DNA of 64,000 nucleotides from Absidia repens. Lineage: Eukaryota; Mucoromycota; Mucoromycetes; Mucorales; Cunninghamellaceae. The stretch covers positions 1 through 64,000 of the forward strand of contig MCGE01000063.1 in assembly GCA_002105175.1 (NCBI GenBank). The letters are read 5' to 3'. Made by a program: the position numbers and the translations under genes. Positions 50,050-64,000 of this stretch are shown here, in pieces; position 1 is the stretch's first letter, and each line of letters begins with the position of its first letter. Under the pieces are notes generated by a model that was not told the DNA's origin, ran no database searches, and saw only the letters and a program-made list of their open reading frames with translations.

Positions 50050-51053
50050 CTAGAAAAAGGATTGATCATCATCAGAAGACTAGATGAGGCAAAAAAAAAA
50101 AAAAAAAAAGTAAGTATGTGCTCACGCGGACTCCCATTTCAAAAATAAACTTACGTCTTCCTCATATTCTCTTTGATCGGAAAATACAAATAAGGGGGGG
50201 GTGAGGGTAAAAAATACAAGTCAGCGAATCAAACATAAACATCGATAATGTTGATTTTATACTCTTTTTTTTCAAATTGTTACATACGTATCACCGAGGA
50301 CAGTTTGAAGATCGCGCACTTGATTTTTTAATTCGTTCTTTACAGAGATCAGGTAACGAATATGATCAATGGCTAACCAAGGTGAAAAAAAAAGAAAAAA
50401 AAAAAGGAATGAGAAGCAGAATTTTTTTTTTATTTTTTTTACCTTTTTGCAAAATCAGGGCTTCACTCCGATTTCCGTGATTCAAGGTGGGAACAGCATC
50501 AATCAAGGAATCAAATCCCATCCGAATATTTTGTCGTCGCTTTTGCTCGGAGGCTATATGGTTGGCTTTTTTCTCTGCCTCAGTCAATAGCTCATGTGGT
50601 GCTTTACGAGGACGTTTATCACGTCGACCGGTCGACGTTGTAGTGTAGAACGAATCGATCAATGCTGCCGGTGGTGGTGGGGGCGGAAATGACGGCGAAA
50701 CCAGCGCCGTGCCATAAGGAGAAGCTAACGCTGCCGCTGCAGTAGCGAAGGGCGGTGGTGGCGGTGGTGGTGGCCCGAACCAGTGCAATGGATGATCCTG
50801 CTGATGTACATGTGTAGATGACGATGAAGCCACGATTGATCTAGGTTCAGGTAAAGCATCATCTATTTTTTTAAAAAAAAATCGCATTGAAATGGATCAA
50901 TGACAATGCTGTCGGTGTTTTTTTTTTTTTTTTTTTTTTTGGCTTACATGACGGATTGCTGGTAACAATTTTTAAGGAGCATGTGGCTGGAATGGCATTC
51001 ATAGCTGAACCGGTCGTTCCAGGCGAGGACGGATGATGAGACATGACCAGCAT
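50050..51053 (-). CDS. bHLH transcription factor
   Basis: Five exons (50948-51053, 50443-50862, 50288-50372, 50155-50170, 50050-50079) join in frame to 218 residues; an in-frame ATG at 51044 would shorten it by three. The N-terminal half is Pro/Ala-rich (GPPPPPPPPFATAAAALASP). A basic region follows, KKANHIASEQKRRQNIRMGF, with the His-Glu-Arg-type E-box contacts (H, E, R in HIASEQKRR). Helix 1 is FDSLIDAVPTL, the loop HGNRSEA, and helix 2 LILQKAIDHIRYLISVKNEL, spliced within the helix. A short leucine-rich extension KNQVRDLQTVLG follows, and the end is EYEEDSSDDDDQSFF. The 16-nt exon 4 supplies EYEED. It probably binds CANNTG-type sites; targets are unknown. Confidence 0.88.
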
Positions 51054-52829
51054 TGAAAAAACAAGAAAAAGAAAACAAATGGGGGAAAACGTTGAACAGG
51101 AGGATAAAAACAGGAAAAAGATTTATAAAGTCGCTTTTTATATTCCTTTCGTATGGATAATACGTTCGAGCCTTTTATTTTATTTTTCATTTCCCACCAT
51201 GGGGTATTGGGGAGTGGCATAATAGAAATGGAATATCTATTTCGAGATACGGCAGCTAAAAATCTGTGAGATGCGAAGTGTGTTAGGGCCACCCGAGCAT
51301 ATATATATAACTGATTTCATTCACTGATTATCAATTGAAAGTTTAAGGTTTGAGGAATCTTTGGCTCTTGTTTAAAGAATACTTGTTTGTAAAATCACAT
51401 GCTTGCATTTCATTTGATGCTCGTTTTTTTTTTTGTTTTGTTTTTTTGTTTTTTTAATCAGTGTATTGATAATGGGTTAACTAGATTAAATTCATTCACT
51501 TGTTGATTACTGTGAATTTCATCCTATGGTCCTTGATATTTTCGTATTTGAAAGAAAGAGAAAATTCCATTTGCCATGCGACTTTTTTTTTTCTGGGCAA
51601 TATTGACTGTATCACCAAATCAGAAAGAAGTTCTTTTTTTAAAACGCCGATAATCAGACATATTCACACCTATACCTCAATCATCAACGACATGACATAA
51701 AAACCTTTCCGAATTTAGTTGACACCTTATTGGAATTTATAGCTGACCTGAAATCAAGGCAAATTACCCACAGTTCAGTTTTTGGAGCCATTTGTAGGAG
51801 AAAAACTTTAATAGTGTTCAATTGATCCGAGGCACGTGTTTAATGAGAGGGTACTCATGATGCCTGTTTGGTAATCTATTTCAATCAATAACATGCTAAA
51901 AGGTATCTGTTTTTGGTGTAAATCTTTATTGAGAGTTGTCCCACCTTTTCTAAAACATACACTGCTAATAGTGGTTGACCAAATCATTAATTTATGCTTA
52001 TCATTTTTCAAGCGATCTTAAATATTCTTAAAATGGTAACTGAATTGATTACCGAAAGATGGGATGGTTTTTTTCATATTGACTTTGAACAAGAATTGGT
52101 TATTATACGGTTCATCTACGCTTTTCATATTCTTTCTTTTTATTAGCATTATTCGTATAATAAATAACATTTTTAATAATGGTCCCAAATGCTGATATTA
52201 TTTTTAATTAATTAATTCACGTGGGAAAAGTGTCAGGGTAAAAAGTACCGCTTGATGAGACTTGGATAAATGATCAAGATCGTTGATGACACGAAATTTA
52301 GCCGCTTAGTGGTGATTGAACTCAATATTTCAAAATGCGGGGAGTAGTACATTTTTTTTCGCATAAGTTCATTCGCAACAGGTGCCGGTTTTTAATATGG
52401 AAGGCGATGACATAGCGTTCTTCTATTTTCCACTCATGTTCTCCGACCCGTGAATATCATAATCTGATACGATGGGCAAGTCTCGGGATACTTCCACTTT
52501 GCACTCCCAAGTTACTAGAAAAAAAATGCGAAACTAAGCTGATTTATTAGATAGATGTCATATGTCCTTTTCAAATTGAAAAGTGAAATAAAAAAAGTTG
52601 TCCTGCAGTCATCTTCTTTTTATCATTACTTGTAATATGTTATGAAATGTATATGAGAAAATCTAGTCTAGGTCGATTGTGATTGAACAAGCGCTTCTCC
52701 TCAAAATTCTCCAATTGCTGCAACTATTACATTTTTATGCTTCCACCACTGCTTGTTTTAAAATGTGTTTATCCCCTAAAAATTCACAATCCCAATCTCA
52801 CAAGAGCCACCACAAAAATCATTTTAAAT
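51054..52829. other. Long AT-rich intergenic region
   Basis: Upstream region of the bHLH gene (to about 51300), then AT-rich DNA with short T runs and no frame with recognisable features on either strand. No repeat-family core found between 51300 and 52800. Confidence 0.4.
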
Positions 52830-53290
52830 CCCGCACACGTGAATTTATTTTCGCCCATTTTTATTTTTTTCTTTTCTTTTCTTTTCTTTCCTTAATCATT
52901 CAACATTATTGAGGTTTTGGTAATCTTAGAATAGTGTCAGGACTAGTTTAAAAGTGTTTTCAGCTCAAGGACTACAAGATGCATGGGGAAACCCTTTCAT
53001 CTTGGATTCAGGTTTTGGAACCACAAGCAGTTGTTTTTTTGGAACTTTGATCAGCTTAGTTTAGTGGTAGCTTGTCTATAGGTTGTATCTTCAACTGAAT
53101 AAAATATGTTTCCTTTTACTTGCTTCAATAAAAAAGAGTTACAGTTGTCTTTCTCATGTTGTGTGCAGTAAATCCCTGTTTTACTACCATCACCCTTTTT
53201 GATTAGTGTAAACCGTTGTTGCGCTTCGAAACAAATGTCTACCAGTCATTATTGCGTCTTTTGCAGTATATTAGATAACGTTTTGCGATC
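52830..53290 (+). repeat. Dispersed repeat, subfamily A, plus-strand copy
   Basis: CCCGCACACGTGAATTTATT box at 52832, TTTTCTTTTCTTTTCTTTCC tract, ATTCAACATTATTGAGG, GGACTACAAGATGCATGGGG with core GGGGAAACCCTTTCATCTTG at about 52984, GCTTAGTTTAGTGGTAGCTT, CTGAATAAAATATGTTTCC near 53095. The extended part TTGCTTCAATAAAAAAGAG and TTTCTCATG-TGTGTGCAGTA continues to about 53290. Confidence 0.78.
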
Positions 53291-54049
53291 ACGCCGGACC
53301 GTTCCTCTGGACCCCTTTTAGTTTCCCTGTTAGTCTCCCACATACTACCTCCATTAGATCCTTCTATGAGATCTCTTGCAAACCTCTCGTCTTTAGTTTA
53401 GTACCTAGCAATATACTTGGATAAAATATGCTTTTTATTATTTAACCATCCTATGATCCATATAATAGTGAGAAATGTCGCTATTCATGACCATTTGTGA
53501 GCGCCTTATCTAGCACCTACTTTTTAGTTCATCCACCTGGGCCACTATTGTCCACCTCTCTCAGACCCCAAGGGACTGGTTGGCAGTCCTGGATCATTTA
53601 ATGTGAAATTGTATGCATATTGTTGCTGCCCAATCAATACTAATAAACCTAGGTCATACCACCAGTGTAATCATCCCTGTATAATATTATAGCCTTCGCT
53701 TGACTTTGACATACCCTATACATCAGCTAGTTGTTTTTATTATGTGTGATATAATAGTGCTAATAAAGAGCCCACATAATAACTCAAATTAAAATCAGTG
53801 AAGCTCTGTGGAGATGCCCATCAAAATGCGAAATTGCGTAGGTATCAATATCCACACTGAATCTCTCGTGCCCTCTCCTCGCAGAAACCCCTCTGGTAGA
53901 GGTGCCCCCACTAAAATGTTAAACAAATATGGTGAGTGTATAATCTCGTCCCATCAAGATCGACGTTCAATAACAGCAACAACAACTTTCATTTTCAATA
54001 AGTTTGGGCCAAGTAAATTGATTTTCTATCATATCTGTACACACACTAC
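53291..54049. other. Intergenic, possible repeat remnants
   Basis: A tail-like piece GGATAAAATATGCTTTTTAT at about 53419 resembles the dispersed repeat's 3' end. An open frame beginning at 53808 exists only because the downstream heptamer satellite has no stop; it is not supported as a gene. Confidence 0.35.
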
Positions 54050-54595
54050 ACACTATACACTATACACTATACACTATACACTATACACTATACACTATAC
54101 ACTATACACTATACACTATACACTATACACTATACACTATACACTATACACTATACACTATACACTATACACTATACACTATACACTATACACTATACAC
54201 TATACCACTATACACTATACACTATACACTATACACTATACACTATACACTATACACTATACACTATACACTATACACTATACACTATACACTATACACT
54301 ATACACTATACACTATACACTATACACTATACACTATACACTATACACTACTATACACTATACACTATACACTATACACTATACACTATACACTATACAC
54401 TATACACTATACACTATACACTATACACTATACACTATACACTATACACTATAACACTATACACTATACACTATACACTATACCACTATACACTATACAC
54501 TATACACTATACACTATACACTATACACTATACACTATACACTATACACTATACACTATACACTATACACTATACACTATAACATTATACACTAT
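54050..54595. repeat. TATACAC heptanucleotide satellite, about 78 units
   Basis: Near-perfect 7-bp tandem repeat over about 545 bp. A handful of one- to few-base interruptions (near 54205, 54350, 54453, 54483, 54581) divide it into blocks. It lies just beyond the 3' end of the ARP4 gene. Translation of the three phases gives a YTLYTIH pattern without biological meaning. Confidence 0.97.
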
Positions 54596-54728
54596 ATATA
54601 TAAAGCGGTTTTTATTGACTAAGAAAATGTATATAAAATAAAACAAAAATAAAACTAATTTGTCGTAAAATAGGAATGTAAAAAATAAAGAGAAAAAAAA
54701 AAAGAGGGAGAAAGGGGATAGTATTATT

Positions 54729-56601
54729 CTACTGACATTTTGTTTCAATAATAGAGGGACCGACTTCTTCATATTCTTTCTTGGATACCCAGAGCTGATG
54801 GAAAGTGCCTAAAGAGGCGAGAATGGAGCCACCCAGCCAACTACTACATTTCCTTTCGATTTGATTCCCAGCGGCATGAAGTTTGATTTTGCTCTATATA
54901 AACATAAAAAAACACCCTCATTGTTAATATTATGAACCGTTCGTCTTCATTTTTTTTTCAACCTACTCCTGGAGCCATCATTGGTAATTCATAATTCAAA
55001 CGTTCATTGAATCCAGGGAACAAGGTATTGCCACCAGTGACAACGATATTGTTGAATAGTAAAGGCCGTAAATCCACATCGCAGTTGAAGATACTTTGGA
55101 ATACCATTTGGTGCATCCCAAGACTATCATTGATTTGCTGCTGTGTCATTCCAATCCCAGGAATCACTGTATCCATTTTATCCGATGTATGATTTGGCTA
55201 TAGGTCAATTTTTTTTTTTTTTTTAAAAAAAAAAAAAGAGTTGAGAAATAAAAGAAACATATTGTTGAAAGGAGAGGGGCAATCAGCACTTACAACGTTT
55301 AAAAATTCTTTAGGTTGGTATAAAAGTTCCGGAAGTCGATATCTGCTAGCACCAAAGGAGTTGTTGTATCCATCAGGGAATTCAAAAGGTTTTTGAGGCC
55401 GAGAAGCCATGATTCTATGTAATATATAAAACATAACGATCAGTCACTAGTAGTGCTATTTCAACCATTCTCTCTTCCTCACCCTTCATCAAAGGTCATT
55501 TCAGAGACTTGGCAGACGGATTCCTTGTATTCCAAAATGGTTCTCTACAAAACAGCAAACGTATGTCAGAACTTGGATTGGTAACCTCGCCATTTTTTTT
55601 TTTTTGAGTACTTACAGCAACTTGATAGTCATGGAAAGATTGTGTCACACCCAGATCGGTTTTTAGTTGAGCATTGGCAGGCTGACCAGCCTCAACAGGT
55701 TTCTTGGAAGCAACTTGATAGGATGGAGTAACCTTGAACCCAGGATTGTCCAGTTGGAGTTGATCAAGGATTTGTTGTGTAAGTAAGTCGCCGGCAAGAC
55801 GTTGACGCAGGATACCCTTTTTGAGTACATAACCATCATACACTGGCACAGCACTAGTCAGACCAGCTCCAGAGTCCAATACAAGCGCCGTAGCTCTGCC
55901 CACCGAGAACGCCGTCATCACCGCGTCTTTCGCCAGATAAAACGCCGGGAAATCAAAGGTTTCAAACGCCATTTCCGCAAGCTTTTCCCTGTTTTCCGTT
56001 GTGTTCCAAGCTGCTTCCGTGCACAGCAGTGGATGTTCGGTAGGATTGATGCGTAGCATAGAATGAAACGTATAATCCCATATCGCTTCCATCGCATCCC
56101 AATCTTTGACTAAGAGGGGGGGAAAAAAAGGGTAGATGAGTGTGAGTGGTTAAACGGTAGAACAATGTGGATGCTTGAATGTATGTGTGATGGCTCACCT
56201 AGTCCATCTTCCATTGGATTGATGATTTCCATATTTTTGCGAATAGTGTTGATGCGATTGTCGCCAATGAAGTATTGACTGTATTTATCAGCAGCAGCAA
56301 CAGTGGGCGATGAGGTTGCTTCTGCCATTTCTGTATCAGTGGTGGTGTCGTTGTTTGAGGCGTTTGAAGATTTTGGAATATATCCCATCGACGTAGGAAA
56401 TAGAGCTTTGGGTGTGTCTTCGCCCGCGTAGCCAGCACGGACGTTGCTGGATCCAACATCAAGCACTAACGCATTGACTTCATCTATTCATGTCGCATCA
56501 GGTCATATATTTAAGAAAGGAAAGAAAAAGTTAATGCATATGCTTTCCAACTTCAATGATGGTATAATTTTTTTTTTCTTACCTCCACCGTAGGTGACCA
56601 T
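54729..56601 (-). CDS. ARP4: Actin-related protein 4 (BAF53/ACTL6 type)
   Basis: A nuclear actin-related subunit shared by INO80, SWR1 and NuA4 chromatin complexes. The start is the ATG at 56601; exon 1 codes only MVTYGGG, an Arp4 hallmark, before joining [21 protein letters not shown] Ser/Thr/Asp-rich insert follows (residues about 45-75), then [20 protein letters not shown] across a splice. Later segments are [114 protein letters not shown] and [20 protein letters not shown], ending IIETKCQ at 54729. These are the actin-fold phosphate loops and the Arp4-specific C-terminus. I count about eight exons. Confidence 0.94.
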
Positions 56602-56823
56602 GATTGATATACGTATAAAGGTCAAAAAAAATATGAAAGAAAAAAAATATGAACAAAAGCGGCGTTAAAATTAGGAGCCTCAATTCCACATAGAATTGGA
56701 GCGATAAGCCTCCAGCCTGCTTATGCGGGATTTGAAAACCAAAATAGTACACACTCGTTTCACCATTAATGATCGGTTCCTTCTCTGTGCTCAATCTCAA
56801 CCACATCGTCCATTCACCCATTC
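56602..56823. promoter_or_regulatory. Short bidirectional promoter between ARP4 and ALG7
   Basis: Only 222 bp separate the two divergent start codons, so both genes must share this region. It has T/A runs near the ARP4 side and CCACATCGTCCATTCACCCA near the ALG7 ATG. No known motif is assigned. Confidence 0.6.
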
Positions 56824-58449
56824 ATGCTAGACACCATACCACGTGTCGTACGATACATTGCTATATACCACGAGTCTTTGGTAATTTCGTTCGTTTTTGC
56901 CTTCCTTGCCTTTCTTATCACGCTGAAAACAATCCCACGACTAAAACAGCCCTTCCTAAATGCCCAGCTGTCTGGTATCGACGTCCTTAAACTCAACAAA
57001 CCTGTACTGTAAGTCCCTCTTCGAATTTGCAAGAAACTTTTAAATATGTTAATTTTTTTTCTCCTTTTAAAAAAATAGACCGGAAACGCTCGGTCTACCG
57101 GTAGCCATCATCTATCTTATCGCCATGTTCCTCTTCATACCCATCCCTTTTATCAGCTGGTTTGGCACAAACGATATGGTGGCTCTGGTCCACGAGGAAG
57201 CTCCACATTTAGGCACCTTTCCTTATCACAAGGTAGGCAGGCGGGAGCCAAAAAAAAAAAAAAAAAAAAAAAAAAGGAGGGTCGCGTACCTGTCATTCAT
57301 CCTCCCCGTTCTATTTCATTATTATTAGCTAGGCGAAATTCTATCAGCAATTCTGGCCATTCAATCGATGGTTCTTCTAGGGTTTGCTGATGATGTGTTG
57401 GATGTACGTTGGCGATATAAAGTGTGGTTTCCAGCCATTGCGGGAATCCCATTATTGATTTTTTACTACACCAATTTCGGGGTGACTTATGTGGTGACTC
57501 CAATCCAATTGCGACCTTGGTTGGGCGATATTGTGCATTTGGGTAATAATAGAATCACAATGGATACGGAAAATAATTCGACCATGTACAAATCTTCTTT
57601 CTTTTTTTTTAGGTCCACTGTATTATGTGTATATGGTATCTTTGATTATCTTTTGTACCCATAGCATCAATATTCTTGCTGGTATCAACGGGATCGAGGC
57701 CGGACAGAGTTTGGTGATAGCGTTATCCATCATCGTCAATGATTTGCTCTTTATTTACAACAATCCTGATCAAGCCAGTGTTGAAGTGCATTTATTCAGC
57801 TTATACTTCATGCTACCTTTTGCTGGAATCACGGCCGCATTACTTTATTACAATTGGTAATAAAAAAAATCATGCTGTATTTTTTTTTTAGAAACTTTTC
57901 TTTTTACTAACCGGTGCACACCCCCATCTTTTTTTTTTTCTACCAAGGTATCCCGCCCAGGTCTTTGTAGGTGATACGTTTTGTTATTTTGCTGGTATGA
58001 CAATTGCGGTTGTTGGTATTCTGGGCCACTTCCCCAAAACCTTGGTGCTCTTCTTCATCCCACAAATGTTCAACTTTTTGTATTCATGCCCGCAATTATT
58101 CCGTTTTGTCGAATGTCCCCGCCATCGAATGCCCCGTGTCAGGCAACAAGACTCCTCCATACTATTACAATGCTCCACGCTCACCCTTGATTATGATCGC
58201 AAGCCTACTGGAAAGGTTGGCTATGCCATGCTTGCTTTTCTCAATGCCCTGGGTCTACTTAAAGTGTCTGCCAGAGACGCTAATGGTCGGATTTTGGAAT
58301 GCAATAATTTGACTCTTATTAATCTTGTCTTGGCTTATACTGGACCTTTGGCTGAAAACCATCTCACTTTGGCCATTCTCATCATACAAATATTGTGTAG
58401 TTTATTAGCGTTTTATATACGTTATAGCTTAGTGAAATTTGTGTATTAA
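56824..58449 (+). CDS. ALG7: UDP-GlcNAc:dolichyl-phosphate GlcNAc-1-phosphate transferase
   Basis: Catalyses the first step of N-glycan precursor assembly in the ER membrane and is the tunicamycin target. Five exons (56824-57008, 57079-57232, 57329-57542, 57613-57856, 57948-58449) join in frame to 432 residues, near the usual length. Family motifs in order: PETLGLPVAIIYLIAMFLFI, LGFADDVLDVRWRYKVWFPA (catalytic Asp pair), HSINILAGINGIEAGQSLVI, YPAQVFVGDTFCYFAGMTIA and GILGHFPKTLVLFFIPQMFN. The lumenal/cytosolic loop PQLFRFVECPRHRMPR leads to the C-terminal helix. About ten membrane helices are evident. The second intron contains a 26-nt A run. Confidence 0.97.
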
Positions 58450-58670
58450 AAATAAACTGTCAATGTAGACTCGCATTGAAAAAAAATGGGATAATTGAAA
58501 CGCCGAACAATCTGGTCCTAGAGACCACAAAAGTCACACACGTGTAGGCTTAATTTTAGTGGATCATTGTAAATCTCCCCTCTCCTCTCCTCTTCCTTTT
58601 ATATATATATATATATCTTCATATATACTCTCTCCCCCTTCCTTATTTTGTGCCTTAACCCTCCACTATT

Positions 58671-59636
58671 ATGAATATTTTTCGTCTCGTGGCCGACTTG
58701 ATGCACTTGGCGTCCATCTTTATTCTTCTCTTAAAAATTAAAACAACGAGGTCCTGTGTAGGTATGTGGTTTCGTGTCTATATGATATTCAAGCAGCATC
58801 AACTCATCTTTTCTTTTCTTTTTACAATAGGCATTTCCTTCAAGTCGCAATTACTTTATGCCATCGTATTCGTGACACGTTATTTGGATTTATTTGTCAA
58901 AATCCTGAACATCTACAATGCATTCATGAAGGTCTTCTTTATTGGCAGCTCACTGTATATCCTGTTTTTGATGAAATACAAGTTCAAGGCGACAAATGAT
59001 GCTAGTTTGGATACATTCCGTGTAGAATATCTTTTGGGTGGCGCAATAGTGTTAGCATTATTGACGACAGAAGATTACACCGTCCGTGAAGTAAGTTTCT
59101 TCGTTGTTTTCAGCGGTTGCGTGCGTGTGGTAACATTATATTTTTTTTGCATAGACATTATGGACCTTCTCAATTTGGCTTGAGTCCGTAGCGATTCTTC
59201 CTCAATTATTTATGCTGCAAAGGACTGGTGAAGCTGAGACGATCACGACCCATTATTTGTTTGCACTTGGTGGTTACCGTACCTTGTATATCTTCAATTG
59301 GATTTATCGTTATGCAACCGAAGGTTATGTGGATTGGATCGCTTGGGTAGCAGGTTTGCTTCAGACCGCCTTGTATAGTGACTTCTTCTATATCTATTAC
59401 ACAAAGTAAGTTGGATAAAATTAGAGAGTTATGTGTTAGAGGTTGGAGGATAGAGGTCAAAAACGATATGAACTGATGAGACGTCTTTTGTGCTTTTCTT
59501 TAATAGGGTGATGAAAGGAAAACGATTCGAATTACCAAAGTAAGTCTTTAAAAAATATGATTGGATCACTCATTGATATTTGAAACTGACTGAATTTTCT
59601 TTCTGTTTTTTTTAAAAAAAATATAGGATGGTGTAG
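58671..59636 (+). CDS. ERD2: ER lumen protein-retaining (KDEL/HDEL) receptor
   Basis: Retrieves escaped ER residents from the Golgi via COPI. Five exons (58671-58761, 58831-59090, 59155-59405, 59507-59539, 59627-59636) join in frame to 214 residues, as expected. Signatures are [20 protein letters not shown], the spliced [80 protein letters not shown] and [20 protein letters not shown]. The C-terminal tail [11 protein letters not shown] resembles the basic COPI-contact tail. The final exon contributes only ten coding bases including the stop. A CT-rich tract lies directly before the ATG. Confidence 0.97.
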
Positions 59637-59910
59637 AATATCTATTGACAATATCAAAATACCAAAACTATTTTTTTCTTCCTTTTTGAATGAATACAAT
59701 ACAATAAAAAAAATTTGTCTTTTTTTTTACGCTGAATTGAATGATGTGTTTATGGAAGGTTGTATATGATGAGTGAGTGAATGGTTCCAAACTGCCAACA
59801 TGAGGCGGTGTTTAAAAAATATTTGGGCCATCCTAATTGATTTGTTTTTTTTTTCCGCTTCCCTTTTTTTTCTTGTCTTCGTCCTACTTTTTTTAAAAAA
59901 AAAAACGACT

Positions 59911-63856
<3,946 letters not shown>

Positions 63857-64000
63857 ATATCGAATATATATATTTATTGTTTGTAGTGCCATTATTATAT
63901 AGTTCAGTTAGTCATTTGTTTATTTACTATTATTCATTCTTTATAGAATATATGTTTTAAAAATAGTAAATAATAAAAAAAGCTTTTATATGCATGTGTA

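Noticed and set aside
53808..54641. 277-residue frame with YTLYTIH repeats
   Set aside because: It is produced by translating a 7-bp satellite lacking stops. The short leading part has no promoter context or recognisable sequence.

Overview
This window is intron-dense, AT-rich nuclear DNA from a fungus. GT-AG introns of roughly 45-100 nt interrupt nearly every gene, CT-rich tracts precede many start codons, and poly(A)/poly(T) runs are common. The gene set points to an early-diverging filamentous fungus, most likely Mucoromycota and probably Mucorales. It includes a Mediator MED23 subunit, a bacterial-type glutamine synthetase, a fungal DUF1752 protein, an Odc1-type carrier and fungal ALG7. 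The species is an inference; I see no rRNA or other marker that names it.

Layout: 1-3148 (-) RINT1/Tip20, cut by the window edge; 4637-5426 (-) polyglutamine protein with a WWE-like end; 5836-8116 (-) MFS permease; 8888-9194 (+) tentative small gene; 9530-11273 (-) glutamine synthetase family; 11917-12632 (+) cytochrome b5; 13.7-14.4 kb repeats including a tRNA-headed SINE; 14692-15488 (-) Mpv17/PMP22; 16055-16888 (-) DUF1752 protein; 18763-19616 (+) ribosomal protein eL13; 20258-21435 (-) ZIP zinc transporter; 22293-23156 (+) orphan membrane protein; 25136-25799 (-) synaptobrevin; 27520-28453 (-) orphan secreted protein; 29163-30565 (-) mitochondrial oxodicarboxylate carrier; 31974-37649 (-) ZW10/Dsl1 with a very long acidic tail; 37926-39530 (-) NKAP; 40048-46941 (+) MED23; 50050-51053 (-) bHLH factor; 54050-54595 heptamer satellite; 54729-56601 (-) ARP4; 56824-58449 (+) ALG7; 58671-59636 (+) KDEL receptor; 59911-63856 (+) Prp22.

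Functional themes: four genes belong to ER-Golgi membrane traffic (RINT1 and ZW10, which are partners in the Dsl1/NRZ tether, plus the KDEL receptor and a synaptobrevin). Several are nuclear expression factors (MED23, NKAP, Prp22, ARP4, bHLH, DUF1752). They are not an operon-like cluster; the divergent pairs ARP4/ALG7, NKAP/MED23 and GS/cytochrome b5 probably share intergenic promoters.

The most notable points are: (1) a ZW10/Dsl1 gene whose tail is built from seven symmetric phase-1 exons and ends in repeated acidic GGGWSDA motifs; (2) a 224-bp tRNA-derived SINE with an 18-bp target duplication, nested in another repeat; (3) a dispersed repeat family of at least seven copies that looks like a small pol II unit, with a CACGTG box, CT tract, conserved core and AATAAA; (4) four internal microexons of 15-21 nt in separate genes; and (5) a synaptobrevin start codon split by an intron. 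Exon structures were joined by eye from splice consensus and reading frame.
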